DNA of 6,719 bases from Gemmatimonadaceae bacterium (GCA_013816695.1 JACDDZ010000090.1:1-6719); one strand, 5' to 3'; counted from the first letter of the stretch, positions 1-6,319 are shown. Program-made: numbers and translations. Notes: generated by a model from the letters alone, not told the origin.

Positions 1-7
1 ATCTTGA

Positions 8-40
8 TGACCAGCTTGGTGCGGGGTGACAGCCTGGTCA
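8..40. repeat. Short inverted repeat upstream of the deacetylase gene
   Basis: TGACCAG at 8-14 is the exact reverse complement of CTGGTCA at 34-40, with 19 nt between. It lies about 50 bp before the chosen start of the deacetylase gene. It could be a regulator half-site pair or the remnant of a hairpin behind an upstream gene outside the window. A 7-bp arm pair can arise by chance, and no T-run follows. I see no convincing promoter between it and the gene. Confidence 0.2.
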
Positions 41-90
41 GTCTGCTTTCGTCGGTGCTACGGTTTAAAAATTCCACTCGGTCCTTTTAT

Positions 91-1107
91 ATGAACTTTC
101 GAACTTCAATTTTCGTTTTCCTGTTTGCTGCATGCACGAACAAGGATGCTGTTCCCGGCACCCGCGATACTATTTCGCCGCCCGACAAGAGCACTACAGT
201 GCCAGCAGCAACGCCATCCACCGGTTTCCAGCTAACCGATGCTGATAAAGCACGTACGCCGAATGAGCTCGGCAAGATTCCTGTCTTTGAATACCACCTG
301 ATTGGTGATTCCAACAGCCGTTGGGGACGCGAACGGGGACAGTTCCGCAAGGACCTGGAGCTTATATACCAGCGCGGATACCGCCCGGTTTCCATTTCGC
401 AGATTCTGGACCGGAAAATCGACCTCCCCAAGGGTCTTTCACCCGCCGTATTCGTGTTTGACGACGCGAGTCCGAGCCAGTTCAGCTACATCGAGCGTAA
501 CGGTAACCTGGAAGTCGATCCTCGGAGCGGGGTCGGTGTCTGGCTGGATTTCCGAAAATCCCACGCTGATTGGGGCAATAACGCCGTCTTCTGCATGCTC
601 ACCGGCGCGGCTGCCGGCCGGTCCCTTTTCGGTGACAGGGGCATCGAAGGCCAGAAGAGCGAGTGGCGGTTCAAGAAGGTGCAGTTCCTGAAGGAACAGG
701 GATTCGAGCTGTGCAATCACACCCTCTGGCATGCGCAGCTTTCCAAGTACTCGGACGCCGTTGTGCAGGAACAGATCGCACGGGGGCAGATGGGAATCGA
801 CTCTGCAGTTCCCGGCTACAAGATCAGGACATTCGCATTGCCGCTTGGTGTGTGGCCCAAGAACCGGGCGCTTGCAAAGTCAGGCTCGTGGAAGGATCCC
901 AAGACTGGCAAGGTCGTGACGTACAGCAATGAAGCGATCCTTGAAGTGTCAGGTGGTCCGACGAAAAGTCCGTACGATCCTTCGTTCAATCCGCTTTCCA
1001 TTTATCGCGTAGAAGTAACTGGTAACGCAGTGCAACAGACTCTGGACGTCCTGGATAAGGGGTCGCGATACGTTTCCGATGGGGACCCGAAGGCAATAGC
1101 GAAATAG
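91..1107 (+). CDS. Polysaccharide deacetylase family (NodB/CE4) lipoprotein
   Basis: Predicted metal-dependent carbohydrate esterase that removes acetyl groups from N-acetylated sugars on the periplasmic side of the envelope; the actual substrate cannot be read from sequence. In the 338-aa product, residues 1-15 look like a lipoprotein signal (MNFRTS, a hydrophobic stretch, then LFAAC with Cys15 as the lipidated residue; Phe at -3 is atypical for a lipobox). A Pro/Thr/Ser-rich linker follows to about residue 50. NodB motifs: VFVFDD at 120-125 (D124 catalytic base, D125 metal ligand), NHTLWH at 209-214 (metal ligands H210 and H214) and RTFALPLG at 246-253. The open frame extends back to position 4, but those 29 residues would bury the signal peptide, so the ATG at 91 is preferred; no clear ribosome binding site supports it. 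It converges on the minus-strand TPR gene across a repeat-filled gap. The family call is firm, the lipoprotein call moderate. Confidence 0.87.
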   Translation: MNFRTSIFVFLFAACTNKDAVPGTRDTISPPDKSTTVPAATPSTGFQLTDADKARTPNELGKIPVFEYHLIGDSNSRWGRERGQFRKDLELIYQRGYRPVSISQILDRKIDLPKGLSPAVFVFDDASPSQFSYIERNGNLEVDPRSGVGVWLDFRKSHADWGNNAVFCMLTGAAAGRSLFGDRGIEGQKSEWRFKKVQFLKEQGFELCNHTLWHAQLSKYSDAVVQEQIARGQMGIDSAVPGYKIRTFALPLGVWPKNRALAKSGSWKDPKTGKVVTYSNEAILEVSGGPTKSPYDPSFNPLSIYRVEVTGNAVQQTLDVLDKGSRYVSDGDPKAIAK

Positions 1108-1127
1108 TTTAAGCCACGCTCGCCGGT

Positions 1128-1219
1128 ATGGGCCGTTGGTCGTTTTCTGTTCTCTGTTGTCCGTTGCCCGTCTTTTCGGATAACGGGTAACGGATACCGG
1201 AAAACGACCAACGGCCCAT
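1128..1219. repeat. Palindromic repeat element, copy 1 (long hairpin)
   Basis: The outer arms are perfect 20-bp inverted repeats: 1128-1147 and 1200-1219. Inside lies a second inverted pair, CCGTTGCCCGT at 1161-1171 against ACGGGTAACGG at 1183-1193, complementary at 10 of 11 positions with one G-T wobble. The transcript of either strand could fold into a two-tier hairpin. It sits 20 bp after the deacetylase stop, between convergent genes, where a bidirectional terminator would be useful; no clean T-run follows, so a terminator role is inference. From 1147 on, the sequence recurs at 1309-1414. Confidence 0.8.
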
Positions 1220-1252
1220 CGCTACGAAATGGCTAGGTATGCTTTCTTCGCG

Positions 1253-1414
1253 TGGTGGTGGCCGATTTCTGTTCTCTGTTGTCCGTTGCCCGTCTTTTCG
1301 GACACCGGCTGTTCTCTGTTGTCCGTTGCCCGTCTTTTCGGATAACGGGTAACGGATACCGGAAAACGACCAACGGCCCATCGCTACGAAGTGGCCAGCA
1401 ATGCTTTCCTCGCG
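1253..1414. repeat. Palindromic repeat element, copy 2 (rearranged)
   Basis: Positions 1309-1414 repeat 1147-1252 with 5 mismatches in 106 bp, all in the last 26 bp. The right arm (1362-1381) is intact. The left arm is degenerate: about 13 of 18 bases match around 1255-1272. The segment 1269-1308 is a tandem duplication of 1309-1348 (38 of 40 identical), so the core starting CTGTTCTCTGTTGTCCGTTG occurs three times, at 1147, 1269 and 1309. The copy ends two bases before the stop codon of the minus-strand TPR gene. Copies 1 and 2 together fill nearly the whole 308-bp gap; I see no gene in it. Confidence 0.8.
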
Positions 1415-1415
1415 A

Positions 1416-1847
1416 CTACAGACGCCACGCCCGCAGTGCGGTAATCGCTTCCTTGAGCGCAATTTTCTGGTCAGGGTGTTGAGCGCGCTCGAGCAGCTTT
1501 TCATATGAGACGATCGCGAGTTCCAGCGCGTCGTGATCGTGCTCAGCACCGGCCAGTGCCGCTGCATTGTCAGCCACATTCGCACGCGCAAGATCATCTT
1601 CGGGAAAACGTTCCGACACCTGCTGCCAGCGGCCGACGCGTGCGCGCGGATCTGATTCTGCCAGCGACCAGAGGTGCCAGCCAGCGCGGTTAAGGGGATC
1701 AGCGGTAATTGCGCGGCTCGCAAGATCGTTGACTACCTCGGGGCCGCGGCCGCTCAGCCAGTAGGCGTTGGCGAGCGCAACCAGGGCGCGGGCGTCGTCC
1801 GGCCGCTCGGCCGCTTCCTGCTCCAGGCGGGGGATTTCTTCATGCAT
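1416..1847 (-). CDS. Small TPR-like repeat protein
   Basis: A 143-aa all-helical protein that looks like two to three tetratricopeptide-type helical pairs, normally protein-binding scaffolds. The clearest unit is PDDARALVALANAYWLSG near residues 17-34, paired with VVNDLASRAITADPLN. A weaker unit follows around WHLWSLAESDPRARVGRWQQ, and the last helix contains SYEKLLERAQ. There is no signal peptide or membrane segment, so it is probably cytoplasmic, and no enzymatic motif is visible. The ATG at 1847 is chosen; an in-frame GTG at 1859 would add four residues (MTDS), and neither has a clear ribosome binding site. The gene is divergent from the DHp gene, their starts nearly touching, and convergent with the deacetylase. 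Its 3' end abuts the palindromic repeat. Partner and role are unknown. Confidence 0.7.
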   Translation of the reverse strand: MHEEIPRLEQEAAERPDDARALVALANAYWLSGRGPEVVNDLASRAITADPLNRAGWHLWSLAESDPRARVGRWQQVSERFPEDDLARANVADNAAALAGAEHDHDALELAIVSYEKLLERAQHPDQKIALKEAITALRAWRL

Positions 1848-1860
1848 TGAGTCGGTCACA

Positions 1861-2085
1861 ATGCTAAGTTATCGCACGATGGACCAATCATCCAACCGGG
1901 CAAAGCTGGCAGAAGTTCGCCACACGCTCAACAACCCGTTGACGGCACTTTTGACCGAAGCGCAGCTTCTTCAACTTGAAGAGCTGCCCGACGAACAGAA
2001 GCAATCTGTTGACAGGATAGTTGAATTGTGCCGCCGGACGATTGACGCAGTGAAGCAGCTGGATAACATTCTGCTCACTGAGTAG
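1861..2085 (+). CDS. Stand-alone histidine-kinase phosphoacceptor (HisKA/DHp-like) protein
   Basis: A 74-aa protein (68 aa if translation starts at the ATG at 1879, MDQSSN). It matches the dimerisation and phosphoacceptor helix pair of histidine kinases: an H-box reading EVRHTLNNPLTALLTEAQLL, in which the His of RHTLNNP is the expected phosphorylated residue, a short turn (LPDEQKQ), then a second helix, VDRIVELCRRTIDAVKQLDN. There is no sensor, HAMP, ATP-binding (N, G1, G2 box) or receiver domain, and the frame stops cleanly, so it cannot phosphorylate itself. It may accept phosphate from another kinase, pass it on, or form mixed dimers; this is inference. The next strong gene (rho) begins 276 bp later with its own promoter candidate. 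The family call rests on the H-box and helix pattern. Neither start has a clear ribosome binding site. Confidence 0.68.
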   Translation: MLSYRTMDQSSNRAKLAEVRHTLNNPLTALLTEAQLLQLEELPDEQKQSVDRIVELCRRTIDAVKQLDNILLTE

Positions 2086-2097
2086 CTGCAACAACTC

Positions 2098-2181
2098 GTT
2101 GTGCGTTTTCAGTTCAGGACCGTTTCCGATGTCGGTTTTACGGCTTACGGGAACGGGAGTGAAACAGACCACGGAAAACGC
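2098..2181. repeat. Diverged relative of the palindromic repeat element
   Basis: By eye this stretch keeps the landmarks of copy 1 in the same order. GTTGTGCGTTTTCAGTTC matches copy 1 at 15 of 18 positions. It is followed by a CCGTTTCC box, TTTTACGG, then TTACGGGAACGG (compare ATAACGGGTAACGG), and CCACGGAAAACG (compare TACCGGAAAACG). The outer GCGTTTTC (2103-2110) and GAAAACGC (2174-2181) are perfect inverted 8-mers. The alignment needs gaps in the middle and a proper alignment has not been computed, hence the moderate confidence. Confidence 0.45.
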
Positions 2182-2197
2182 GCCGTTACGAATAAGC

Positions 2198-2226
2198 TGG
2201 ACATTTAAAGAAGCCCATACTAGCAT
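2198..2226 (+). promoter_or_regulatory. Candidate sigma70-type promoter for rho
   Basis: TGGACA at 2198-2203 (5 of 6 to the -35 consensus) and TAGCAT at 2221-2226 (4 of 6 to the -10 consensus) are separated by exactly 17 bp. Transcription would start near 2233, leaving about 130 nt before the rho start. Spacing and matches are good, but this is a visual match only, and the consensus of this organism is not known to me. Confidence 0.4.
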
Positions 2227-2361
2227 TACGATACCAGCGCAGCCCTGCAGCTCCGGGCGCGCGATTTTCTGGAGTGAGGTTGTGGTCCGCCGCGTGAGTT
2301 TTTCCCGGGCGACCCGCAGCAGTTAAGTCACCAGTTTTTTCTCCCTGCCACACACAATTCA

Positions 2362-4023
2362 ATGAACGAACGCCGACGTCCAATTCGTCGCGGCCGTGGC
2401 CCACGTCCCTCTTCGGACGTTCCCATGGACAGTAACGAGAATGCAGATCCATACCGTGATTCCAATGATTCGATGACCCAGGATTCAGAAAGCCCAGACC
2501 GCAGCGGTTCCGATAATTCGGGATCCGATGCCCCGCGTGAACAGAGCGCGCCCTCAACTCCTTCGGCGCCTGCAGGGTCGATCGATAACAATTCTCCGAC
2601 GTACTCGAATGATGTCGACTCGGGGCGCGGACAGGGTGGCGGGGGTGGACAGGGTGGTGGCGGAAATCGGAACGACAATCGAAACCGCGGTCCCCGGAAT
2701 GATCGCGGTGAAGGCGGCGGCGGAAACCGGAACAACAACAGCAGTCGCCGGAACAGAAACCAGCGGCGCGGACGCGGACAGGGTGGTGGACAGGGCGGTG
2801 GTGGGCAGGGACAGGGCGGCGGTCAGGGAAACGATCGCGGACCACGCAGGGACAATAACCAGCAGCAGGGCGGCCAGATGCGCGCGCCGCTCCTGCCAGT
2901 CACTGCAGATTCAGAAAGTGTAGGCTGGTTCGATGCACAGAGAGATGGCGGTTTCATTCGCCGCGCAGCCAACAGCTACCTCGCAGAAGCCGGCGACGCA
3001 TTCGTTCCGCCGAACCTCATTCGTCAGCATGGACTGCGTCGCGGCGATCATCTGCTTGCCAGCACCGGACATGACCCGCGCAATCGCCTTGTGGTTTGCG
3101 ACATCCTCAAAATCAATGATGCGGATCCCGCGGAGATGGCGCGGAGACCGGATTTCGGTTCGCTGATCGCATCATATCCCGACAAGAAGTTGACCCTCGA
3201 AACCGGCAAACCGGCCAAGGCCGGACCCGAGCTTACGCGTCGCGCAATCGACCTCATTGCACCAATTGGATATGGCCAGAGAGCGCTGATAGTTGCACCT
3301 GCGCGCGCCGGAAAAACAATGCTGCTTCAGGCAATCGTCGAAGGCGTCGCCGTCAATCATCCGCAGGCGGCACTTCTCGTTCTGCTCGTGGATGAACGCC
3401 CGGAAGAAGTCAGCGAGATGATCACCTGGGGCTATGGTGAAGTTGTGGCTTCGAGCTTCGACATGCCGGCAGTGCGCCACACGGACGTGACTGAAATGGT
3501 TCTCGAGCGCGCGCGTCGCCTTGTCGAAATGGGCAAGGATGTCGTCATCGTCCTCGACTCCATCACCCGCATGGCTCGCGCGTTCAACACGGTTGAACGC
3601 GGAACAGGCCGCACACTTTCTGGCGGTCTGGATGCAACAGCGATGGCGAAGCCGAAAGCATTTTTCGGGTCTGCGCGCTCGGTTGCACCGGAAAATGGTG
3701 GCGGCTCGCTTACCATCATTGCGACTGCCCTGGTCGAGACCGGATCGCGAATGGACGACGTGATTTTCGAGGAATTCAAGGGCACCGGAAACTGTGAAAT
3801 CAAGTTGGATCGTGGCCTCGCAGAGCGTCGGATTTTCCCGGCAATCGACATCGGAACATCGGGCACTCGGCGCGAGGACAAGCTGTTCAAGGCGGAGCAG
3901 CTGGAGCATGTCTACACGCTTCGTCGCGGGCTCCAGCAGATGCCTTCGTCGTCGGCAATGGAGTGGCTTATCAAGCGGATCGCTTCGACGCCGAATAACG
4001 ATGCGCTGCTGGAAGGATTGTAA
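2362..4023 (+). CDS. rho: Transcription termination factor Rho
   Basis: Hexameric RNA-dependent ATPase/translocase that terminates transcription. The product is 553 aa, against about 420 in E. coli. Residues 1-16 are Arg-rich, 19-62 are Asp/Ser/Asn-rich and acidic, and 87-172 are Gly/Asn/Arg/Gln-rich with GQGGG- and NRN-type repeats; all of this is probably disordered. The RNA-binding cold-shock-like domain spans about 186-252 (GWFDAQRDGGFIRRA, FVPPNLIRQHGLRRGD). The RecA-like motor follows: PIGYGQRALIVAP, P-loop APARAGKTM at 312-320, catalytic-glutamate region VDERPEEV at 343-350, Walker B VVIVLDS at 394-400, Q-loop LSGGLDATAMAKPK at 419-432, EEFKGTGN at 470-477 and arginine finger R503 in SGTRRED. 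The usual N-terminal helical Rho_N domain is not recognisable. The ATG at 2362 is chosen for its basic start; there is no clear ribosome binding site. A promoter candidate lies upstream, and no obvious terminator separates it from the tamA-like gene. Confidence 0.97.
   Translation: MNERRRPIRRGRGPRPSSDVPMDSNENADPYRDSNDSMTQDSESPDRSGSDNSGSDAPREQSAPSTPSAPAGSIDNNSPTYSNDVDSGRGQGGGGGQGGGGNRNDNRNRGPRNDRGEGGGGNRNNNSSRRNRNQRRGRGQGGGQGGGGQGQGGGQGNDRGPRRDNNQQQGGQMRAPLLPVTADSESVGWFDAQRDGGFIRRAANSYLAEAGDAFVPPNLIRQHGLRRGDHLLASTGHDPRNRLVVCDILKINDADPAEMARRPDFGSLIASYPDKKLTLETGKPAKAGPELTRRAIDLIAPIGYGQRALIVAPARAGKTMLLQAIVEGVAVNHPQAALLVLLVDERPEEVSEMITWGYGEVVASSFDMPAVRHTDVTEMVLERARRLVEMGKDVVIVLDSITRMARAFNTVERGTGRTLSGGLDATAMAKPKAFFGSARSVAPENGGGSLTIIATALVETGSRMDDVIFEEFKGTGNCEIKLDRGLAERRIFPAIDIGTSGTRREDKLFKAEQLEHVYTLRRGLQQMPSSSAMEWLIKRIASTPNNDALLEGL
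2781..2828 (+). other. Possible G-quadruplex within the rho coding strand
   Basis: Six GGG runs fall at 2781, 2793, 2803, 2808, 2814 and 2826. The four from 2793 to 2816 have loops of 7, 2 and 3 nt, which fits the G3N1-7 quadruplex pattern. They lie on the coding strand, so the structure could also form in rho mRNA. They result from Gly and Gln codons (GGT, GGC, CAG) of the disordered region, so they may be only a by-product of protein composition. Confidence 0.4.
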
Positions 4024-4111
4024 GGCGACCAGAAAGACATAGTTTACTGCCGGTCTCATGACAGAGCTCTATAGGATGTATCCCGGCCCATCCCTTGCTC
4101 ATCTATGGCCC

Positions 4112-6319
4112 ATGTTTCGGCACATCTTCGGTAGGCTCCTGATCAGAGCCTCCATGGGGCTATTAGTCCCGCTTTTAGTTCATGCCCAGCCAAACCAGAA
4201 GCAGGTAAACCGTGACCCCGAAGTCACGCGCCTTCGCTTTCAGGGCGTGCATGTCATGAAGGTCGAGGACCTCGAGGAGAGTGTCTCGACCGAGGCCTCG
4301 CACTGCAAGAGTTTTTTGTTGAAGCCCTTCTGCTTGATTACCAAATCGAAGTACGTCTACGAGAAGAAGTACCTCGATCATGACGAACTGGCGCGCGACG
4401 TTCTACGCATCCGTGTGTTCTACTGGAAGCGCGGATACCGGGACGCACAGGTAGATACGTCGCTCGTTGCGAATGGAAAAAACAAAGTCCAGATAGCCTT
4501 CAGGATCACCGAGGGTCCGCCGACGATCGTCTCCACACTGGACATCAGGCAGGACAGCCAGGTACTCCGCCCGCACGATATCGAGCGCAGGCTCGCGCTT
4601 TCCGTTGGCACCCCGCTCAACCTGCTTCGCCTGGATTCGACGCGCGCAAAACTCATGAGCGCGCTCTGGGACCGCGGCTTCGGCGATGCTGAAATCGACA
4701 CGTCTCTAGTCGTCGACGAGGTGAACCACAAAGCGGCACTGTCGCTGCTGCTGCACCCTAAGTGGAAGACGACGGTCGCAGCAATCGACATCGTCGGCGA
4801 AAACCGCGTAACAGAGCGGACGATCCGGAAGTCGCTCACCTTCAAGCCCGGAGACGTTTTCCGCCGCACGGAAATGCTGCGCAGCCAGCGCGCACTCTAC
4901 GAGTCCAACCTGTTCAAACGCGCAGTCCTGGACCTCCCGGTCCAGGGTGATTCGAACAAGCTTGTTGTCGTAACCGTACAGGAATCCCCGCCGCGCGAAG
5001 TCCGGCTCAGCGCCGGCTTTAGCACTGTGGATTTCTTCCAGGTGGAAGGGCGATACCTGCACTACAACTGGTTCGGTTCGGCGCGCCGGTTCGCGGCGAG
5101 TGCTGCCGTGGGTAACCTGCTGGCAAGCTCGCTGAACGGAAAGGGAATTTTCCGGGATGTCTCGGGTAACATTGGAAGTGACCGCGCCCGTTATTTCGCT
5201 CCGACTTACAACGCCAGCATCGAAGTTCGCCAGCCCTGGTGGGGCTCGCCGCACAACGAGGCCGCGGCCAGCATCTTCGCGCATCGCCGTAGCGCTCCCG
5301 GAATTTTCGTGGATCGCGGTTACGGCACAAGCCTTACGTTCACCCGGAACGTCACTTTCCGCGCTCCCGCCAGCGCCAACTACAGGTTCGAGATTTCACA
5401 GGTCGAAGCGGGCGACGTTTACTTCTGCATCAACTACGGCGTGTGTGACCAGCCAACGCTGCATGCGCTGCGCGAGAAGCAGCGGCTGTCGCCCTTCACA
5501 ATCAACATGCAGATCGACCGCACGAACGATCCGCTCGGACCTAGCCGCGGGATTCGTGGATCGGCAGACCTGGAACACGCTTCATCACTCACCATATCGG
5601 ACTTCCGGTACAATCGCGCAACCCTCGACGCTGCTGCGTTCATGCCTTTCCGGTCCCGCGGAGTCATTGGTGGACACGTTCGCATGGGATGGGTGAATGC
5701 GCTCGAGAGCACGGGTGCCGCGCTCGGCGCTGCTGCCGGCGGTGATATTCTGCATCCACGAAAAAGGTTCTACGCAGGCGGATCACGCTCGGTACGCGGC
5801 TTCGGCGAAAACCAGCTTGGTCCGCGGGTGTTGACGATCTCGGCCGCGCAGCTGCAGCGAAAGGACAGCCTGAATGCGCCCTGTCATTCCGGCGCGGACA
5901 TGACGGCGTGCAATCCAAACGTTGCGGGTCTCGCCAATCGGGATTTCGAGCCGCGAGCGCTGGGCGGAAACATTGTCGTCGAGGCAAATGCGGAACTTCG
6001 CTTCCCCGTCTGGAAGGATCTTTCGGGCGCGGCCTTTATCGATGGCGGATATGTCTCACAGCGAATCAATTCCGCATTGCCAAAGAGCAAGGCGGCTGTA
6101 ACTCCCGGCGTAGGTATCCGGTATCTCACCCGCGTAGGGCCGGTGCGAGTCGATCTCGCACTGAGTCCTACAGGCAGTGAACTCCTTCCGGTCGTAACGG
6201 AGCAGGTAGTTAATGGCGAAGTCAAACTCGTGAACGTGAAAGACAATCGCCGCTACGCTCCGGCCCGGGGCCTGCTTAACCGGATGCAGCTTCACCTGTC
6301 CATCGGAGAAGCATTTTAG
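4112..6319 (+). CDS. TamA/BamA-type outer-membrane protein (Omp85 family, three POTRA domains)
   Basis: Outer-membrane beta-barrel of the Omp85 superfamily, which inserts proteins or, with TamB, supports envelope assembly and lipid transport. With the ATG at 4112 (735 aa), residues 1-25 form a signal peptide (MFRHIFGRLLIRAS, hydrophobic MGLLVPLLV, cleavage after VHA). Three POTRA domains lie at about 40-135, 139-217 and 221-294, as in TamA; BamA usually has five. POTRA1 carries an insertion with Cys65 and Cys74. The barrel runs from about 297 to 735, with the family motif GGSRSVRGFGENQLGPR at 556-572, GIRYLTRVGPVRVDLA near the end, and a C-terminal Phe. In-frame ATGs at 4058 and 4076 would give an unusually long signal n-region, so 4112 is preferred; no start has a strong ribosome binding site. 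It follows rho by 88 bp and overlaps the start of the TamB-like gene. A BamA role cannot be excluded. Confidence 0.88.
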   Translation: MFRHIFGRLLIRASMGLLVPLLVHAQPNQKQVNRDPEVTRLRFQGVHVMKVEDLEESVSTEASHCKSFLLKPFCLITKSKYVYEKKYLDHDELARDVLRIRVFYWKRGYRDAQVDTSLVANGKNKVQIAFRITEGPPTIVSTLDIRQDSQVLRPHDIERRLALSVGTPLNLLRLDSTRAKLMSALWDRGFGDAEIDTSLVVDEVNHKAALSLLLHPKWKTTVAAIDIVGENRVTERTIRKSLTFKPGDVFRRTEMLRSQRALYESNLFKRAVLDLPVQGDSNKLVVVTVQESPPREVRLSAGFSTVDFFQVEGRYLHYNWFGSARRFAASAAVGNLLASSLNGKGIFRDVSGNIGSDRARYFAPTYNASIEVRQPWWGSPHNEAAASIFAHRRSAPGIFVDRGYGTSLTFTRNVTFRAPASANYRFEISQVEAGDVYFCINYGVCDQPTLHALREKQRLSPFTINMQIDRTNDPLGPSRGIRGSADLEHASSLTISDFRYNRATLDAAAFMPFRSRGVIGGHVRMGWVNALESTGAALGAAAGGDILHPRKRFYAGGSRSVRGFGENQLGPRVLTISAAQLQRKDSLNAPCHSGADMTACNPNVAGLANRDFEPRALGGNIVVEANAELRFPVWKDLSGAAFIDGGYVSQRINSALPKSKAAVTPGVGIRYLTRVGPVRVDLALSPTGSELLPVVTEQVVNGEVKLVNVKDNRRYAPARGLLNRMQLHLSIGEAF

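Larger units (their letters stand above)
2086..2361 (+). other. Non-coding region between the DHp gene and rho
   Basis: No convincing gene. A 75-codon open frame at 2099-2326 has no recognisable domain or ribosome binding site. From left to right the stretch holds a diverged palindromic repeat (2098-2181), a promoter candidate (2198-2226) and a leader of about 130 nt running to the rho start. The leader has a GC-rich segment (about 2250-2315) and a T6 run at 2335-2340, but I could not build a convincing terminator hairpin in front of the T-run. Confidence 0.6.

Noticed and set aside
4..90. N-terminal extension of the deacetylase
   Set aside because: The extra 29 residues lack similarity to the family and would hide the lipoprotein signal that begins at the ATG at 91.
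1128..1414. CRISPR-like array
   Set aside because: Repeats recur at uneven distances (122 and 40 bp), are themselves palindromic over about 90 bp, and have no spacer-like unique segments of constant length. No cas gene is present.
1109..1723. 204-codon open frame on the minus strand running through both repeat copies
   Set aside because: It covers the TPR gene in a different frame and then translates the palindromic repeats. The copies are offset by 162 bp (54 codons), which keeps the frame open and makes the peptide look repetitive. There is no recognisable domain; the TPR frame is the better gene.
2087..2110. Intrinsic terminator after the DHp gene
   Set aside because: The small ACAA/TTGT stem around 2091-2102 followed by GCGTTTT has only four weak base pairs, too little to support a terminator.
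2099..2326. 75-codon open frame before rho as a leader peptide or small gene
   Set aside because: It starts in the diverged repeat and runs through the promoter candidate, has no ribosome binding site, and its sequence resembles no domain I know.
4018..4046. Promoter between rho and the tamA-like gene
   Set aside because: TTGTAA followed by TAGTTT at 16-bp spacing matches the consensus at only 4 and 3 of 6 positions, so it is not distinguishable from background.
3172..4059. 295-codon minus-strand open frame opposite rho
   Set aside because: The plus strand encodes the conserved Rho motor with all its motifs. The antisense product has no recognisable domain and is a shadow caused by codon composition.
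4706..5284. 192-codon minus-strand open frame opposite the tamA-like gene
   Set aside because: It lies inside a well-supported Omp85 gene on the plus strand and shows no domain of its own.
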